This document shows positions 27,395 through 36,700 of a stretch of 64,000 nt of DNA, one piece after another. The notes beneath the pieces were generated by a model. The model searched no databases. It was not told where the DNA came from and saw only the letters and a program-made list of their open reading frames with translations. The position numbers were made by a program, and so were the translations under genes. Origin of the DNA: Leptospiraceae bacterium. Its GTDB lineage: Bacteria > Spirochaetota > Leptospiria > Leptospirales > Leptospiraceae. The stretch lies in contig JADJSX010000006.1 in the NCBI GenBank assembly GCA_016711485.1, positions 916,001-980,000 on the forward strand, given 5' to 3'. Numbering within the stretch: the first letter of the stretch is position 1; each line of letters opens with the position of its first letter.

Positions 27395-27826
27395 ATGTTC
27401 ACAAACACGTATTATATGAAAACACAAGACCTTCTTGAAAGAGGTCTAAATAATGCAACTTTTAAAAGAAAAGTATTAGCAGACAATATAGCAAATGTGG
27501 ATGTTCCCAACTTCAAAAGAAGTGAAGTAAGTTTTGAAGCTAATTTAAAAAGAGCATTGGAATCGGAAGATTTCCAAAAAAGAAATGCAGTTCCTACCCA
27601 GATATCTCATGAAAAACATTTTGAATTTTTCAAACCTCTGAATTATAAAGATGTTCAGTCAAAGGCTAACTTGGATTATCTTACTACAATGCGAGCTGAC
27701 GGAAATAACGTAGATGTAGAAAAAGAAATGACTGAAGTTTCTCATAACCAAATGGCCTACACTATGATGGTGGAACGCCTTAATCAGAACTTTCGTATGC
27801 TAAATATTGTAATTCGATCAGCTTAA
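27395..27826 (+). CDS. flgB: Flagellar basal-body rod protein FlgB
   Basis: 143 aa. The family N-terminus is present (LLERGLNNATFKRKVLADNIANVDVPNFKRSEVSFE), as is the C-terminal rod helix (NNVDVEKEMTEVSHNQMAYTMMVERLNQNFRMLN). FlgB forms the proximal rod between MS ring and distal rod. An AGGAG ribosome-binding site lies just before the ATG. It is the first gene of flgB-flgC-fliE, with 16 bases to flgC. Confidence 0.96.
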   Translation: MFTNTYYMKTQDLLERGLNNATFKRKVLADNIANVDVPNFKRSEVSFEANLKRALESEDFQKRNAVPTQISHEKHFEFFKPLNYKDVQSKANLDYLTTMRADGNNVDVEKEMTEVSHNQMAYTMMVERLNQNFRMLNIVIRSA

Positions 27827-27842
27827 TAGGAGGAAATAAAAA

Positions 27843-28304
27843 ATGGGATTATTTACATCAATTAATATATCTTCTACTGGTCTTTCGGCTCAAAGACTAA
27901 GAATGGACGTTATTTCCAATAACATTGCCAATGCGACAACAACTCGTAATACAAATGGTGATGGACCATATCGCAGAGACAGAGTGGTTATGACACCCAT
28001 GAATCTTCGCACTCAGTGGAAAAGTCCTGTTTACCCCTTTGGTATTTCTCCTGGAGAAGGACAAGGTGTAAAAGTAATGAAAATCGAAAAAGACATGACT
28101 CCACTTCGTTTAGTATATGATCCAACTCATCCAGATGCAATTAAAGTTGGACAAAAAAAAGGCTATGTTGAATTTCCTAATGTAAATATGGTCACAGAGA
28201 TGACTGATATGATATCTGCCTCTAGATCCTATGAAGCAAACGTGCAAATGATCAATGGTAGCAAGGCAATGTTTAATAAATCAATGGAAATTGGTAGAGC
28301 ATAA
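27843..28304 (+). CDS. flgC: Flagellar basal-body rod protein FlgC
   Basis: 153 aa. INISSTGLSAQRLRMDVISNNIANATTT at the N-terminus and GYVEFPNVNMVTEMTDMISASRSYEANVQMIN at the C-terminus are the conserved rod-protein helices. It polymerises with FlgB in the proximal rod. An AGGAGG-like ribosome-binding site precedes the start, in the 16-base gap after flgB. Confidence 0.96.
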   Translation: MGLFTSINISSTGLSAQRLRMDVISNNIANATTTRNTNGDGPYRRDRVVMTPMNLRTQWKSPVYPFGISPGEGQGVKVMKIEKDMTPLRLVYDPTHPDAIKVGQKKGYVEFPNVNMVTEMTDMISASRSYEANVQMINGSKAMFNKSMEIGRA

Positions 28305-28370
28305 TACTGGTATAAACCTAACGAATAGATATATACTCCAAGTAAATTTTTTAATAGAGGACAAAGATAA

Positions 28371-28742
28371 ATGAGCAGTTTTAATATTTCAAACATTGGT
28401 AGCACTTATAATTCAGGAAATCCATTTCCTATTTCTCCGAAAGGTGATAAAATTTCGATTAATACATCAGATACTCGCCACTATGGTGATAAAGCCAAGT
28501 CCCATTCAGTTGATGATGTTGCAGAAAGTTTTGCGGAAGTTCTACAAAAGTCCTTTGAAAAAGTAAATGACCAACAAGTAGAAGCAGACAGCTTAACACA
28601 AAAAATAGTATTTGATCCAAATAGCGTAGACTCTCATCAAGTTATGATTGCAGCGGAAAAGGCTCGTATTTCTCTCACTTTTACAAAAACAATGATAGAC
28701 GGTGTAATCAAAGCTTACAGGGATCTAAGTAACCTCAGATAA
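28371..28742 (+). CDS. fliE: Flagellar hook-basal body protein FliE
   Basis: 123 aa. The C-terminal half carries the FliE signature (SFAEVLQKSFEKVNDQQVEADSL, then VDSHQVMIAAEKARISLTFTKTMIDGVIKAYRDLSNLR). FliE joins the MS ring (FliF) to the rod. It usually precedes fliF in spirochaetes, but here the operon ends: a palindromic terminator follows 8 bases after the stop, so fliF must be elsewhere in the genome. Confidence 0.94.
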   Translation: MSSFNISNIGSTYNSGNPFPISPKGDKISINTSDTRHYGDKAKSHSVDDVAESFAEVLQKSFEKVNDQQVEADSLTQKIVFDPNSVDSHQVMIAAEKARISLTFTKTMIDGVIKAYRDLSNLR

Positions 28743-28750
28743 TAGTAATT

Positions 28751-28780
28751 AACCGTAAGATGCATCTTACGGTTTACTTT
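28751..28780 (+). terminator. Palindromic terminator after fliE
   Basis: A perfect 24-base palindrome with 12-bp arms (AACCGTAAGATG and its complement, 28751-28774) is followed by TTACTTTTCT. It ends the flgB-flgC-fliE operon. Confidence 0.82.
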
Positions 28781-29183
28781 TCTACGTTTTATTTAAATAT
28801 TCTTAAATAACTTGTATTCGTAAATTTTTATATATTAGTGATACTTTGTCAAGTTGGCTTAAACTTAATTCTATCTAGGTTTTTAATGCAATAGTTTTCC
28901 TAAAAAACTCATAGACAAAAAATAAAAAGGGCAGATCTTTTTCTAATTTTTCAAATGCAAAACGGTCTTAATGGAGCATTTGCAGCGTGTTAAGGCAATA
29001 AAATCGCTGCTGCGGGCTTTCTTTTCTTTTTTGCTTACTTTTTTCTTTTCTTTCCCAAGAAAGAAAAGAAAAAAGTAAGATTAATAAATCCTACTCTGGG
29101 ACGAAGTAGTTTGGCGACTTGACAAAGTCGCATTAGTAAAATACAAACTCCGAGTACCTTTAATACACTTTTTAGAAAGACTC
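28781..29183. other. Non-coding region between fliE and mgtE
   Basis: About 400 bp without a supportable gene. It contains a GCAGCG/CGCTGC pair (28982-29010) and, just after it, the long 21-bp-arm palindrome annotated separately. No promoter for a plus-strand gene is needed here because mgtE is convergent. Confidence 0.5.
29034..29079. repeat. Perfect 21-bp-arm inverted repeat with 4-base loop
   Basis: A pyrimidine-rich arm beginning CTTACTTTTTTC (29034-29054) is followed by CCAA and its exact complement (29059-29079). It would form a very stable hairpin and lies in the convergent fliE/mgtE gap. I recall similar sequences dispersed in other genomes, so this may be a repeat family rather than a simple terminator. 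Confidence 0.75.
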
Positions 29184-30575
29184 TTATAAAAAAAGGCTAG
29201 CCAACCCCAAAAAACAAAAGAATCCAAATGTATCCGTACAGGCAGTTACGAATATGGAAGATGCAATCGCCGGATCAATTTTAAAAAATTTCAGGATTAA
29301 TGGAACTACAGAGCCGATTAATCCAGCAATAATCATATTTGCAAACATAGCCGTTCCTATCACAAATGAAAGTGTTAAATCTGATTTTACAAGGAAGGTA
29401 ACAGTAAAGATGATCGTGCCTAAAAACAATCCATTTAGTACTCCGATGATCAATTCTTTCCGAACTGCAATGTACCAATTATAAAGAGTCAATTCTCCAG
29501 TTGCTAAATTTCTAACTACTATTGTGATTGCTTGTGTACCTGCATTTCCGCCCATGCCTGCAACAATAGGCATAAGAGATGCCAATACTACAATTCTTTG
29601 GATTGTTCCTTCAAACAAAGATACGACAGTCGAAACCATCATCGCAGTAAAAAGATTTAATCCGAGCCAAATCATACGACGTTTTACAGAATCCCAGATT
29701 GATGTTTTTAATTTTTCATCTTCACTGACTCCTCCTAAACGAAGAATGTCCTCACTCGCCTCCGCCTCTACTACATCCAATACATCGTCGACTGTTATTC
29801 GCCCAATCATTTTGCCGTCATCATCGATTACAGGAGCGGATACTACATCGTATTTCCTAAAAAAACGAGCGACCTCCTCTTGATCCATATTGTAATGAAT
29901 CGTTTGCGTAGGCTCCATAATTTTATTAATTTTATTTTTGTGATGTGCTAGTAAAAGATCTTTCAGTTGCAATTGACCTTTCACTATTCCTTTCTGGTCC
30001 ACCACATAAATCAAATATATATTATCCGTTTCTTTGGCGGCTCGACGAACATTAGAAATTCCTTTTGATGCTGTTTCATTTTCGCGAACAACGGCATAAT
30101 CAAAACTCATGAGCCTTCCCGCAGAATTTTCCGCAAAGCTCATTTGACTTCTAATTTTTGCTGAGTCTCTTCGATCTAGGGAATTTAGAATTTCTTCTGC
30201 TTTTTCTGGTTCAATTTCTGAAATAAAACTAGTGGCGTCATCAGACTCAATATCCTCTAGTATAAAGGCAATTTCTTCTAATTTTAAATAACCTACAAAT
30301 TCAGCTTGAGTCTCCTCGCCTAATTCAACAAAAACTAATTTTTGTTTGTCCTTATCGCATAATCGAAATACATAAAGGGCGTCCTCAATTTTAGCAGATG
30401 AAATTATTTCCGCAATATCGGCTGGATGCGCCTTATTAACATATTCCTCAAGGACGTATAAGTTTTTTGCAACGATATGAGAGTGAATTAATTCAACAGA
30501 AAGGTGCCGGCTCTTTTCATGATAAGAAATCATTTCTTCATCACGTTCTGTTTTGAATACAGTTTGTTCTTTCAT
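29184..30575 (-). CDS. mgtE: Magnesium transporter MgtE
   Basis: 463 aa, normal for the family. The cytoplasmic N-domain (~30-140; AEEILNSLDRRDSAKI) precedes a CBS pair (~140-270; YDVVSAPVIDDDGKMIGRITVDDVLDVVEAEASED), a connecting helix and five membrane helices (~300-463). MPIVAGMGGNAGTQAITIVVR is the conserved pore motif. It is a Mg2+-gated channel in the inner membrane. No Mg-sensing riboswitch is recognisable in the leader, which instead holds a 123-bp element with inverted-repeat ends. Confidence 0.96.
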   Translation of the reverse strand: MKEQTVFKTERDEEMISYHEKSRHLSVELIHSHIVAKNLYVLEEYVNKAHPADIAEIISSAKIEDALYVFRLCDKDKQKLVFVELGEETQAEFVGYLKLEEIAFILEDIESDDATSFISEIEPEKAEEILNSLDRRDSAKIRSQMSFAENSAGRLMSFDYAVVRENETASKGISNVRRAAKETDNIYLIYVVDQKGIVKGQLQLKDLLLAHHKNKINKIMEPTQTIHYNMDQEEVARFFRKYDVVSAPVIDDDGKMIGRITVDDVLDVVEAEASEDILRLGGVSEDEKLKTSIWDSVKRRMIWLGLNLFTAMMVSTVVSLFEGTIQRIVVLASLMPIVAGMGGNAGTQAITIVVRNLATGELTLYNWYIAVRKELIIGVLNGLFLGTIIFTVTFLVKSDLTLSFVIGTAMFANMIIAGLIGSVVPLILKFFKIDPAIASSIFVTACTDTFGFFCFLGLASLFL

Positions 30576-30683
30576 GACTAGACTTGCGCTCCTTCTAGTC
30601 CTTTATCTACTTTGTCCTATCTTGGTCAAGAGAAGAAATTGAAATATCAGAAAGGAAATAAATTCGAATTGAGATATTTTTAG

Positions 30684-30806
30684 AAAGTTACAGATATAAT
30701 TATTATTTTACTCACCTTACGCACAGGCAAGTAAGGCTGAGACACAGGGCAATTGGTGCCCTCTAAACCCTCTAATGTTCGATATTTAATTTTTATCTGT
30801 AACTTT
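30684..30806. repeat. 123-bp MITE-like element with 13-bp perfect terminal inverted repeats
   Basis: AAAGTTACAGATA (30684-30696) and TATCTGTAACTTT (30794-30806) are exact inverted ends. The interior has two smaller hairpins, CTTAC...GTAAG and AGGGCA-attgg-TGCCCT. No reading frame and no clear target-site duplication are present. It sits between the desaturase 3' end and the mgtE start. Confidence 0.55.
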
Positions 30807-30819
30807 TTTTAAAGATAAC

Positions 30820-31896
30820 TTAGTCTGCCGCCTGAGAAAATCGAACGTATTTATTTTTCTGTTCGTCCCAAAGATTACAATTTCGAATTACTTTAAAATA
30901 ATGTTTCCAAGTAAATTTTTCCTCTTGAATGTCTTCTGAGTATTTAGATTGATTTAAGTCATCTTGAGCGGCTAATAACATATAACTTGGAATTTTAATA
31001 TTCAAATGATGTGGTATATGACAATCTATATGAAAATGGAGTTTTGAAATCCATTTTGGCATTCTATAATTTGTAGTAGATTTTATTTGACCTCGATATT
31101 GACTCCATTCTTCTTTTGGATAAAAAGACATTTCCTCAGAAGTATGATGAAGAAACGTATATAACGACATCCAAAATTGAAAAAATAAAGATGGAATAAT
31201 CCAAAAATGAAAAATGGAAAAAATACTTTCCGTAAAGTAATATAGAATCCCAACAATTGTAATTCCAACTACAAAAAGAAAAATATATGATAAACTAACG
31301 TTTTTTCGATGGTCTTGTTTGAATTTGGAAGGAAAATAGTGATATATTAAATTATGAATCAATGAACCAAGCGGAATCAATACTCTCGTAATTCTATAAG
31401 CATACGCCGTAAAAGGAGATTCTTTTCTCATTGTATTATATTGTGAGATGGTCATTGGAATCCACGCATTGTCAAAATAGACCGTGTCTAATGGGGCGTA
31501 CAATTCATTTGTATGTTGGTGGTGTGCAGCGTGCGAATATTTCCAAGCATAATAAGGATAGAAAGTCGGGATAAATAATATATGCCCAAAGAAGGAGTTT
31601 AATTTTTTATTTCCGAAAAATGATTCATGTGCACAATCATGTCCTAAAACAAAAAGAGAAGTAAATACAAATCCCATTAAGAACCAAGATATCGGGAATA
31701 ATGCCCAGTATCCGGTAATCCAGCTAAAATACGAAAATAGCCCCGCAACGATAAATTGGACTAAACCAGATAATAGAAACAAAGTTGCTTTTGTAATGTT
31801 CGCCTGAAAACACTCTTCTCTTACTACTTTTTTGACTTCACTTAGGGTCGGTTCTTTTTCATTTAATAACTCTAAGGGTTCTATAGTTTGTATCAT
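30820..31896 (-). CDS. Membrane fatty-acid desaturase
   Basis: 358 aa. Three His boxes of the membrane di-iron desaturases are present: GHDCAHE (~residue 87), HAAHHQH (~123) and HIPHHL (~310). Four membrane segments fall at ~40-85, ~150-175 and ~200-250. It should introduce a double bond into an acyl chain in the membrane, using O2 and an electron donor. A divergent TetR-family gene starts 176 bases upstream, and the shared gap holds an 11-bp inverted repeat. This suggests DesT-like control by the acyl-CoA pool, by analogy. Confidence 0.92.
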   Translation of the reverse strand: MIQTIEPLELLNEKEPTLSEVKKVVREECFQANITKATLFLLSGLVQFIVAGLFSYFSWITGYWALFPISWFLMGFVFTSLFVLGHDCAHESFFGNKKLNSFFGHILFIPTFYPYYAWKYSHAAHHQHTNELYAPLDTVYFDNAWIPMTISQYNTMRKESPFTAYAYRITRVLIPLGSLIHNLIYHYFPSKFKQDHRKNVSLSYIFLFVVGITIVGILYYFTESIFSIFHFWIIPSLFFQFWMSLYTFLHHTSEEMSFYPKEEWSQYRGQIKSTTNYRMPKWISKLHFHIDCHIPHHLNIKIPSYMLLAAQDDLNQSKYSEDIQEEKFTWKHYFKVIRNCNLWDEQKNKYVRFSQAAD

Positions 31897-31924
31897 TAAA
31901 ATCTCCGAATGAATTTGCTACCAT

Positions 31925-31977
31925 ATATCTAACAATGTTAATTCAAGTCAACTTCTTTATTAAATGTTGTTAGATAT
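31925..31977. promoter_or_regulatory. Inverted repeat in the desaturase/TetR divergent promoter region
   Basis: ATATCTAACAA (31925-31935) and TTGTTAGATAT (31967-31977) are perfect 11-bp inverted repeats 31 bp apart. They lie 29 bases upstream of the desaturase start and ahead of the tetR gene. They are good candidates for TetR-family operator half-sites or paired sites. Confidence 0.55.
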
Positions 31978-32072
31978 AAAAATATTGTTTATTAAAATTT
32001 GAATTAAAATGAAATTTATGCTTGATTTTGCTTGCTCAAACTTGTATCGAAATTATGGTATTAATCGAAACT

Positions 32073-32720
32073 ATGAAAAAAAGCAAACCTGTATCCAAAA
32101 AACGACAGAGAAGAGTTCGAAATAGTTTGAACCGAACAGAAATATTGTCAACAGCTATGCATATAATTCAAACATCCGGTGTCGAAAACCTAAGTATGCG
32201 TATGATTGCCAAAGAATTAGATTGCAGTGTGGCAAGTCCCTACGCCCATTTCAAAAATCAGGAAGAAATTATCCAAGCCCTTCTCTATCAAGGAGAAAGC
32301 CAGCTCACTGCAAATTTAAAAACAGCACAGGCGTCTTCTGAAAATCCTTTCGAACAAATTTCGGCAATTGCTCATATCTATTGGCAGTTTTCCATTGAAA
32401 ACCGCGGACTACACAAACTAATGTTTAGCTCCGGAGGCGGTTTACATAAAAAACTTTTTGCAGCTCCTAGCAGTTATCGCGTATTTTTAAAGGTAATCCG
32501 CGATGGCTTAAAAAAAGAGTCAGATGAAATGAAGAGACCTAGATACAATTCTATTGCACGTACTATGTGGGCATGGATGTACGGTTTATTAGTTCTACAA
32601 ATGACTGATTTATTAAACAGGGACAAATTAAAATACGATCCAATTGAAGAAGGAATGTTACTTTTCAAATACCTATTTCGCAATGAAATTTCTGATAAAA
32701 AAAATAAAATAAATACTTAA
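32073..32720 (+). CDS. TetR-family transcriptional regulator (WHG-type C-terminus)
   Basis: 215 aa from ATG 32073; the in-frame ATGs at 32022 and 32055 are alternatives, and none has a clear ribosome-binding site. The DNA-binding domain is RTEILSTAMHIIQTSGVENLSMRMIAKELDCSVASPYAHFKNQEEII, where the SPYAHF helix replaces the more common ALYYHF. The ligand domain ends with RTMWAWMYGLLVLQM, as in the WHG-type C-terminal family. It is divergent from the desaturase, so it probably represses that gene and itself. It is 45 bases upstream of the SpoIIE-phosphatase gene. Confidence 0.87.
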   Translation: MKKSKPVSKKRQRRVRNSLNRTEILSTAMHIIQTSGVENLSMRMIAKELDCSVASPYAHFKNQEEIIQALLYQGESQLTANLKTAQASSENPFEQISAIAHIYWQFSIENRGLHKLMFSSGGGLHKKLFAAPSSYRVFLKVIRDGLKKESDEMKRPRYNSIARTMWAWMYGLLVLQMTDLLNRDKLKYDPIEEGMLLFKYLFRNEISDKKNKINT

Positions 32721-32765
32721 AATTATTGAATGACATAATTATAAAATTGTGTTCTTTGTTAGAGA

Positions 32766-35033
32766 ATGTTTAAAAAAACATATCTAAATCTAACTCTGCG
32801 ATTGGAAACTTTCACCCATACCGTACCTCTTCCATTTGCGATTTATTTTTCTGTCGTAACTGGCACTGGATCTTATTTGTCTAAAGATGAAATGTTTACC
32901 GTTGCACTTGCCGGATCTATCAATGCAACTGCTCTTATTATTTTAGGGTGTGTATGGAGATGGTTTTATTTAAAAAAAATTTTCCGAGAAATTAAATCCA
33001 TTTACAAAGATTCAAGTAAGTCCACTGAGGATAAAGTAAAATTAAAAATTAGGCTTCTAAAATATCCATTCAAAGAAGCAAAAATCATAGTATTAAGATG
33101 GATAACAGGCATCATCGGTTCTCATTTATTTATTTTGTTTGTAGCGGGTCCAAGACCAGGACTCCATTTAACGGCACCATTTTTATTCTTAATGATTACA
33201 CCCATTTCGTATATCGCATATTTTTTCATAAGTGAAAATGTAATAAGTGCCGTATTCAAATTACGAAAAGTGAAACAAATAGAAATTGCAATCAATCAAA
33301 TTCCTCAATTCAATTCCTTTCAAAGAATTACTCTTTCTATGGTGGCTATTACTATTATGCCTATCATCGTATTAGGATATATGTTATACGGACTCAAATT
33401 AGGATTAGTGAAACTAGATGACCCCGGTACCCATTTAATTATAATGAGCATTCTTTTTCCAATACCAGTTATAATCGTAGGTTATGTAATTGCAAAAACG
33501 TTTAGAAATGGTATTATGGGAATCAATAATCACTTAAACCAACTGGGTAAAGGAAACTTTTCTGTTGTAAGTATGCCAACTTCTTCGGATGATTTCGGAT
33601 TACAGGCGTATAACTTAAATCAGATCATTAAAAAATTGAGATCACTTTATCGAGAAGTTTCTGATTTAAATTTGAATCTAGAAAATAAAGTGGAAATCAG
33701 AACAGAAGAATTAAACTCTTCTCTAAAAAAAGTAGAAGCACTTAAAATTCAGCAAGATGGTGACTATTTTTTAACAAGTCTATTATTAAAACCACTTGGA
33801 CAAAATCTAGCGACTAGTGATAATTTTGATTTTACTTTTTTTGTGAAACAAAAAAAAGATTTTGAATTCCGAGGAAAGTTTTATGAAATTGGAGGGGATA
33901 CTTGCGTTACCCACACAATTAAATTACAAGGTAAAGTTTACCATGTTTTTTTGAATGGAGACGCAATGGGAAAATCAATTCAGGGTGCCGGCGGATCATT
34001 GATATTAGGCTCAGTTTTTCAAGCCATTATAGAACGGACACTTTTTTCTCCGAACCTTGCGGAACAATCTCCTGAACTTTGGCTAAAAAACGCATTTATA
34101 GAAATGCATAAAGTATTTGAAAGTTTTAGTGGTTCTATGCTTGTTTCCATTGTATTTGGACTTTTAGATAATTCAAATGGATTTACGTATTACATAAATG
34201 CAGAACATCCCCCAAGTATACTTTTTAGAGATGGAATTGCGCATTATATTGAAGAAGAATCTCATTTCCGTAAACTCGGAACACTACAAATTAATTCTAG
34301 TATTTTCATACAAACTTTACAATTGCACCATGGGGATATATTATTAATAGGATCCGATGGAAGAGATGATATCAGAATAATTGATGAAACTCATATTGCC
34401 AATGTAAACTCTGATCCAAAACGAATTTTAAAAGTTATTGAACTTACTTCGTGTAACTTATCGAAAATTTTTGAATTACTTTCATCGTATGGAGAGTTAA
34501 CCGACGATTTGTCTCTTCTCAAAATTCATTTTCATAAAAATGCCCAAATACATCCAAAATCTCATTTAGAAATAGAATTAATTTTGAATCAAGTAAATGA
34601 ACATATAAATAATAAAAATTTCAAGGAAGCACTTTCGATTTTAATGGATAAATCAAAAGATCTACCAGAAGAACATGAATTTTTAAAATACCAATCACAG
34701 GTATTTGCGTTACAAGGCGATTTTGAAAATGCAATAAATTTTGGTATTCGTTATATTAATCTAGTTCCGTCTGATAATAAGTATTTTCTTACTCTCTCAG
34801 TTTACTACAAAACATTTGGTGATCTTTCAAATGGAATTGAAATAGGAGAAAGACTTCGCCTTCGAGAGCCAGAAAATTTAATTAATATAATCCAGTTATC
34901 AGAATTATATTTTTTGAATAAAAATTATGAAAGAGCTCAAGAATTAATTCAATATGCATTAAAACTTGAGCCAGGAAATTCCACTGCAATCTATTTACGT
35001 CAAAAAATAAAACATCAAACCCAGTCACAGTGA
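32766..35033 (+). CDS. Membrane SpoIIE/PP2C-type phosphatase with HAMP-like and TPR domains
   Basis: 755 aa. Six or so membrane helices occupy residues ~15-250, followed by a HAMP-like linker (NNHLNQLGKGNFSVV) and a coiled coil (~290-330). A SpoIIE-type Ser/Thr phosphatase spans ~365-600: FEIGGDTCV, FLNGDAMGKSIQGAGGSL, FTYYINAEHPP and ILLIGSDGRDDI give the metal-binding Asp and Gly residues. TPR-like helices follow (~620-755). Such proteins dephosphorylate an anti-sigma-antagonist to release a sigma factor; no partner gene is adjacent. Its end overlaps the convergent MoeB-like gene by 19 bases. Confidence 0.88.
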   Translation: MFKKTYLNLTLRLETFTHTVPLPFAIYFSVVTGTGSYLSKDEMFTVALAGSINATALIILGCVWRWFYLKKIFREIKSIYKDSSKSTEDKVKLKIRLLKYPFKEAKIIVLRWITGIIGSHLFILFVAGPRPGLHLTAPFLFLMITPISYIAYFFISENVISAVFKLRKVKQIEIAINQIPQFNSFQRITLSMVAITIMPIIVLGYMLYGLKLGLVKLDDPGTHLIIMSILFPIPVIIVGYVIAKTFRNGIMGINNHLNQLGKGNFSVVSMPTSSDDFGLQAYNLNQIIKKLRSLYREVSDLNLNLENKVEIRTEELNSSLKKVEALKIQQDGDYFLTSLLLKPLGQNLATSDNFDFTFFVKQKKDFEFRGKFYEIGGDTCVTHTIKLQGKVYHVFLNGDAMGKSIQGAGGSLILGSVFQAIIERTLFSPNLAEQSPELWLKNAFIEMHKVFESFSGSMLVSIVFGLLDNSNGFTYYINAEHPPSILFRDGIAHYIEEESHFRKLGTLQINSSIFIQTLQLHHGDILLIGSDGRDDIRIIDETHIANVNSDPKRILKVIELTSCNLSKIFELLSSYGELTDDLSLLKIHFHKNAQIHPKSHLEIELILNQVNEHINNKNFKEALSILMDKSKDLPEEHEFLKYQSQVFALQGDFENAINFGIRYINLVPSDNKYFLTLSVYYKTFGDLSNGIEIGERLRLREPENLINIIQLSELYFLNKNYERAQELIQYALKLEPGNSTAIYLRQKIKHQTQSQ

Positions 35034-35815
35034 GGAATAACTATATCTTCAATTTGAGTAATACTTGGATTATCCCCGCAGAGAGGACAAATTTTATTTT
35101 TTAGAACTTGAATTTTTCGAAATTCCATTGATTTAGTATCAATAGAGAGAATACTCCCAAATAACCCCTGATCAATCCCTAGTAAATATTTAATCGATTC
35201 AGTTGCTTGAATTGACCCGACTAATCCAGCTACACTCCCAATCACACCTGCTTCTGCGCAATTTGGAACACTCTCTGCATCTGGTGGAGATTGAAATATA
35301 CATCTATAACAAGCTGTAGTGTTAGGAATAACACCGATTACCTGTCCTTCGAATCGTAAAATTCCTGCAATAATAAGGGGGATTTTCAAAAAATGACAGG
35401 CATCGTTTACTAAAAATTTTGTTTCAAAATTATCCGATCCTTCTAATATTAAATTAGAACCACTAAAAATTTTAACTATATTAGAAGCGGTTAATCGTTC
35501 ATTGTATGTAACAATTTTAATATTTGAATTGAGATTTGTTAGTATTTGTTCGGCTTCTAATACTTTTGATTTATTTAAGGATGTGGTATTATATAATATC
35601 TGTCTTTGTAAATTAGTTAGATCTACTTTATCAGAATCAATAATTCGAATTTCCCCGACACCTGCAGCTGCAAGATAATACAATACTGGGCTTCCTAAAC
35701 CACCCGCACCGACTACAGTTACAATTGATTCCTTTAATTTTTCTTGTCCTTTTCTTCCGACTTCTGATAACAAAATATTTCGAGAATAACGAGTTATTTC
35801 TGGTGAGGATAACAT
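35015..35815 (-). CDS. MoeB/ThiF-family E1-like adenylyltransferase
   Basis: 266 aa. The ATP site VVGAGGLGSPVLYYLAAAGVG, the metal/ATP helper segment DLTNLQRQILY and EGSDNFETKFLVND are standard. Zinc-binding Cys pairs CYRC and CPLC are both present, and the catalytic region SVPNCAEAGVIGSVAG carries the Cys seen in MoeB/ThiF. It activates the C-terminal Gly-Gly of a sulfur-carrier protein (MoaD or ThiS) by adenylation. No carrier gene is adjacent, so MoeB and ThiF cannot be separated. It is 3 bases downstream of the small HEAT-like gene. Confidence 0.92.
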   Translation of the reverse strand: MLSSPEITRYSRNILLSEVGRKGQEKLKESIVTVVGAGGLGSPVLYYLAAAGVGEIRIIDSDKVDLTNLQRQILYNTTSLNKSKVLEAEQILTNLNSNIKIVTYNERLTASNIVKIFSGSNLILEGSDNFETKFLVNDACHFLKIPLIIAGILRFEGQVIGVIPNTTACYRCIFQSPPDAESVPNCAEAGVIGSVAGLVGSIQATESIKYLLGIDQGLFGSILSIDTKSMEFRKIQVLKNKICPLCGDNPSITQIEDIVIPHCDWV

Positions 35816-35818
35816 GAA

Positions 35819-36280
35819 CTAGTCCTTAAATTTTGATTTAATTCGATCAATTAAATCGGCAACAAATTCGTCTTGCCTATGGTGAATGTCAGCGTATTGA
35901 ATGGCAGACTTTGCATCTGAATCGTATCCATTTTTTGCAGAAATATTCAAAATAGACAATAAACATGCGTAAACCACATTTGAATTTGATTCAGACATAA
36001 TTTTACTTTTTAAATTGGGAATACTTGTTTTTTCTTGGAGATAACCTAACGCATTTGCACAGGCTATTGCTACTTTAGTGTTATTTGTATTCTTCAAAGT
36101 ATTTTGTATATCAGTGATATATTTTTTTTCTGCCTTTTCTTTTCCTAATACAGTACAGGCTAATGTTTTTTCCGCGTCTGTCCCTGAAGATAAATTTTTT
36201 CCATGCACTTCTATATCATCAGCAAAAATAGAAAAAACAAATATAAAAATACAATATATAAAAACGATTTCTTTTAACAT
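35819..36280 (-). CDS. Exported HEAT-repeat-like small protein
   Basis: 153 aa from ATG 36280, which has an AGAGG site 7 bases upstream; an earlier in-frame ATG at 36346 lacks one and would hide the signal peptide (MLKEIVFIYCIFIFVFSIFAD). The mature part has two to three HEAT-like helical hairpins (VAIACANALGYLQEKTSIPNLKSKI, VVYACLLSILNISAKNG), as in PBS-lyase-type repeat proteins. It is probably a periplasmic scaffold, with function unknown. The MoeB-like gene follows after 3 bases. Confidence 0.75.
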   Translation of the reverse strand: MLKEIVFIYCIFIFVFSIFADDIEVHGKNLSSGTDAEKTLACTVLGKEKAEKKYITDIQNTLKNTNNTKVAIACANALGYLQEKTSIPNLKSKIMSESNSNVVYACLLSILNISAKNGYDSDAKSAIQYADIHHRQDEFVADLIDRIKSKFKD

Positions 36281-36457
36281 TGAATACCTCTGTTTACTCT
36301 TAGATAATAAATATTTTAATCGATTTAGGTGCAATAATTTTACCAATTACAAATATTCAAATTAGACTATTTGTGCTCTAGGTTAGAATTTTGAGGTAAT
36401 CCGTTTTTTTATTATTAGCTCCATAAGCTAGAACGTATATCCAATAAGTTTAGTGCA

Positions 36458-36577
36458 TATACCAATTTCCCAAAAAATATACTCATTCGTTTTGAAAAGA
36501 ACCTCGTTATCTCTGTTGTGGAAATTGGGAATATCGAACTTTTTTAAAATGGTAAAATATTTTTAGCGTACGGTATA
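36458..36577. repeat. ~115-bp MITE-like element, copy A
   Basis: It begins TATACCAATTTCCC and ends GGTATA, with an internal CCAATTTCC/GGAAATTGG inverted repeat. It is similar in ends, size and order of segments to copy B at 36701-36812. No reading frame is present. Confidence 0.55.
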
Positions 36578-36700
36578 TAAAAATAAATAACATTAATCCA
36601 AAGAAATTCAAGTAGACACATAATCAGAATTCTCCAAGATGTTTTAGTGCGAAACTTTAAAATTTGTTAATTAACTCATTGTTTGCAGGACTGTTTGTTT

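Noticed and set aside
30576..30819. Mg2+-sensing riboswitch (M-box) before mgtE
   Set aside because: The leader contains hairpins, but I cannot recognise the conserved M-box core. The region is better explained by the inverted-repeat element.
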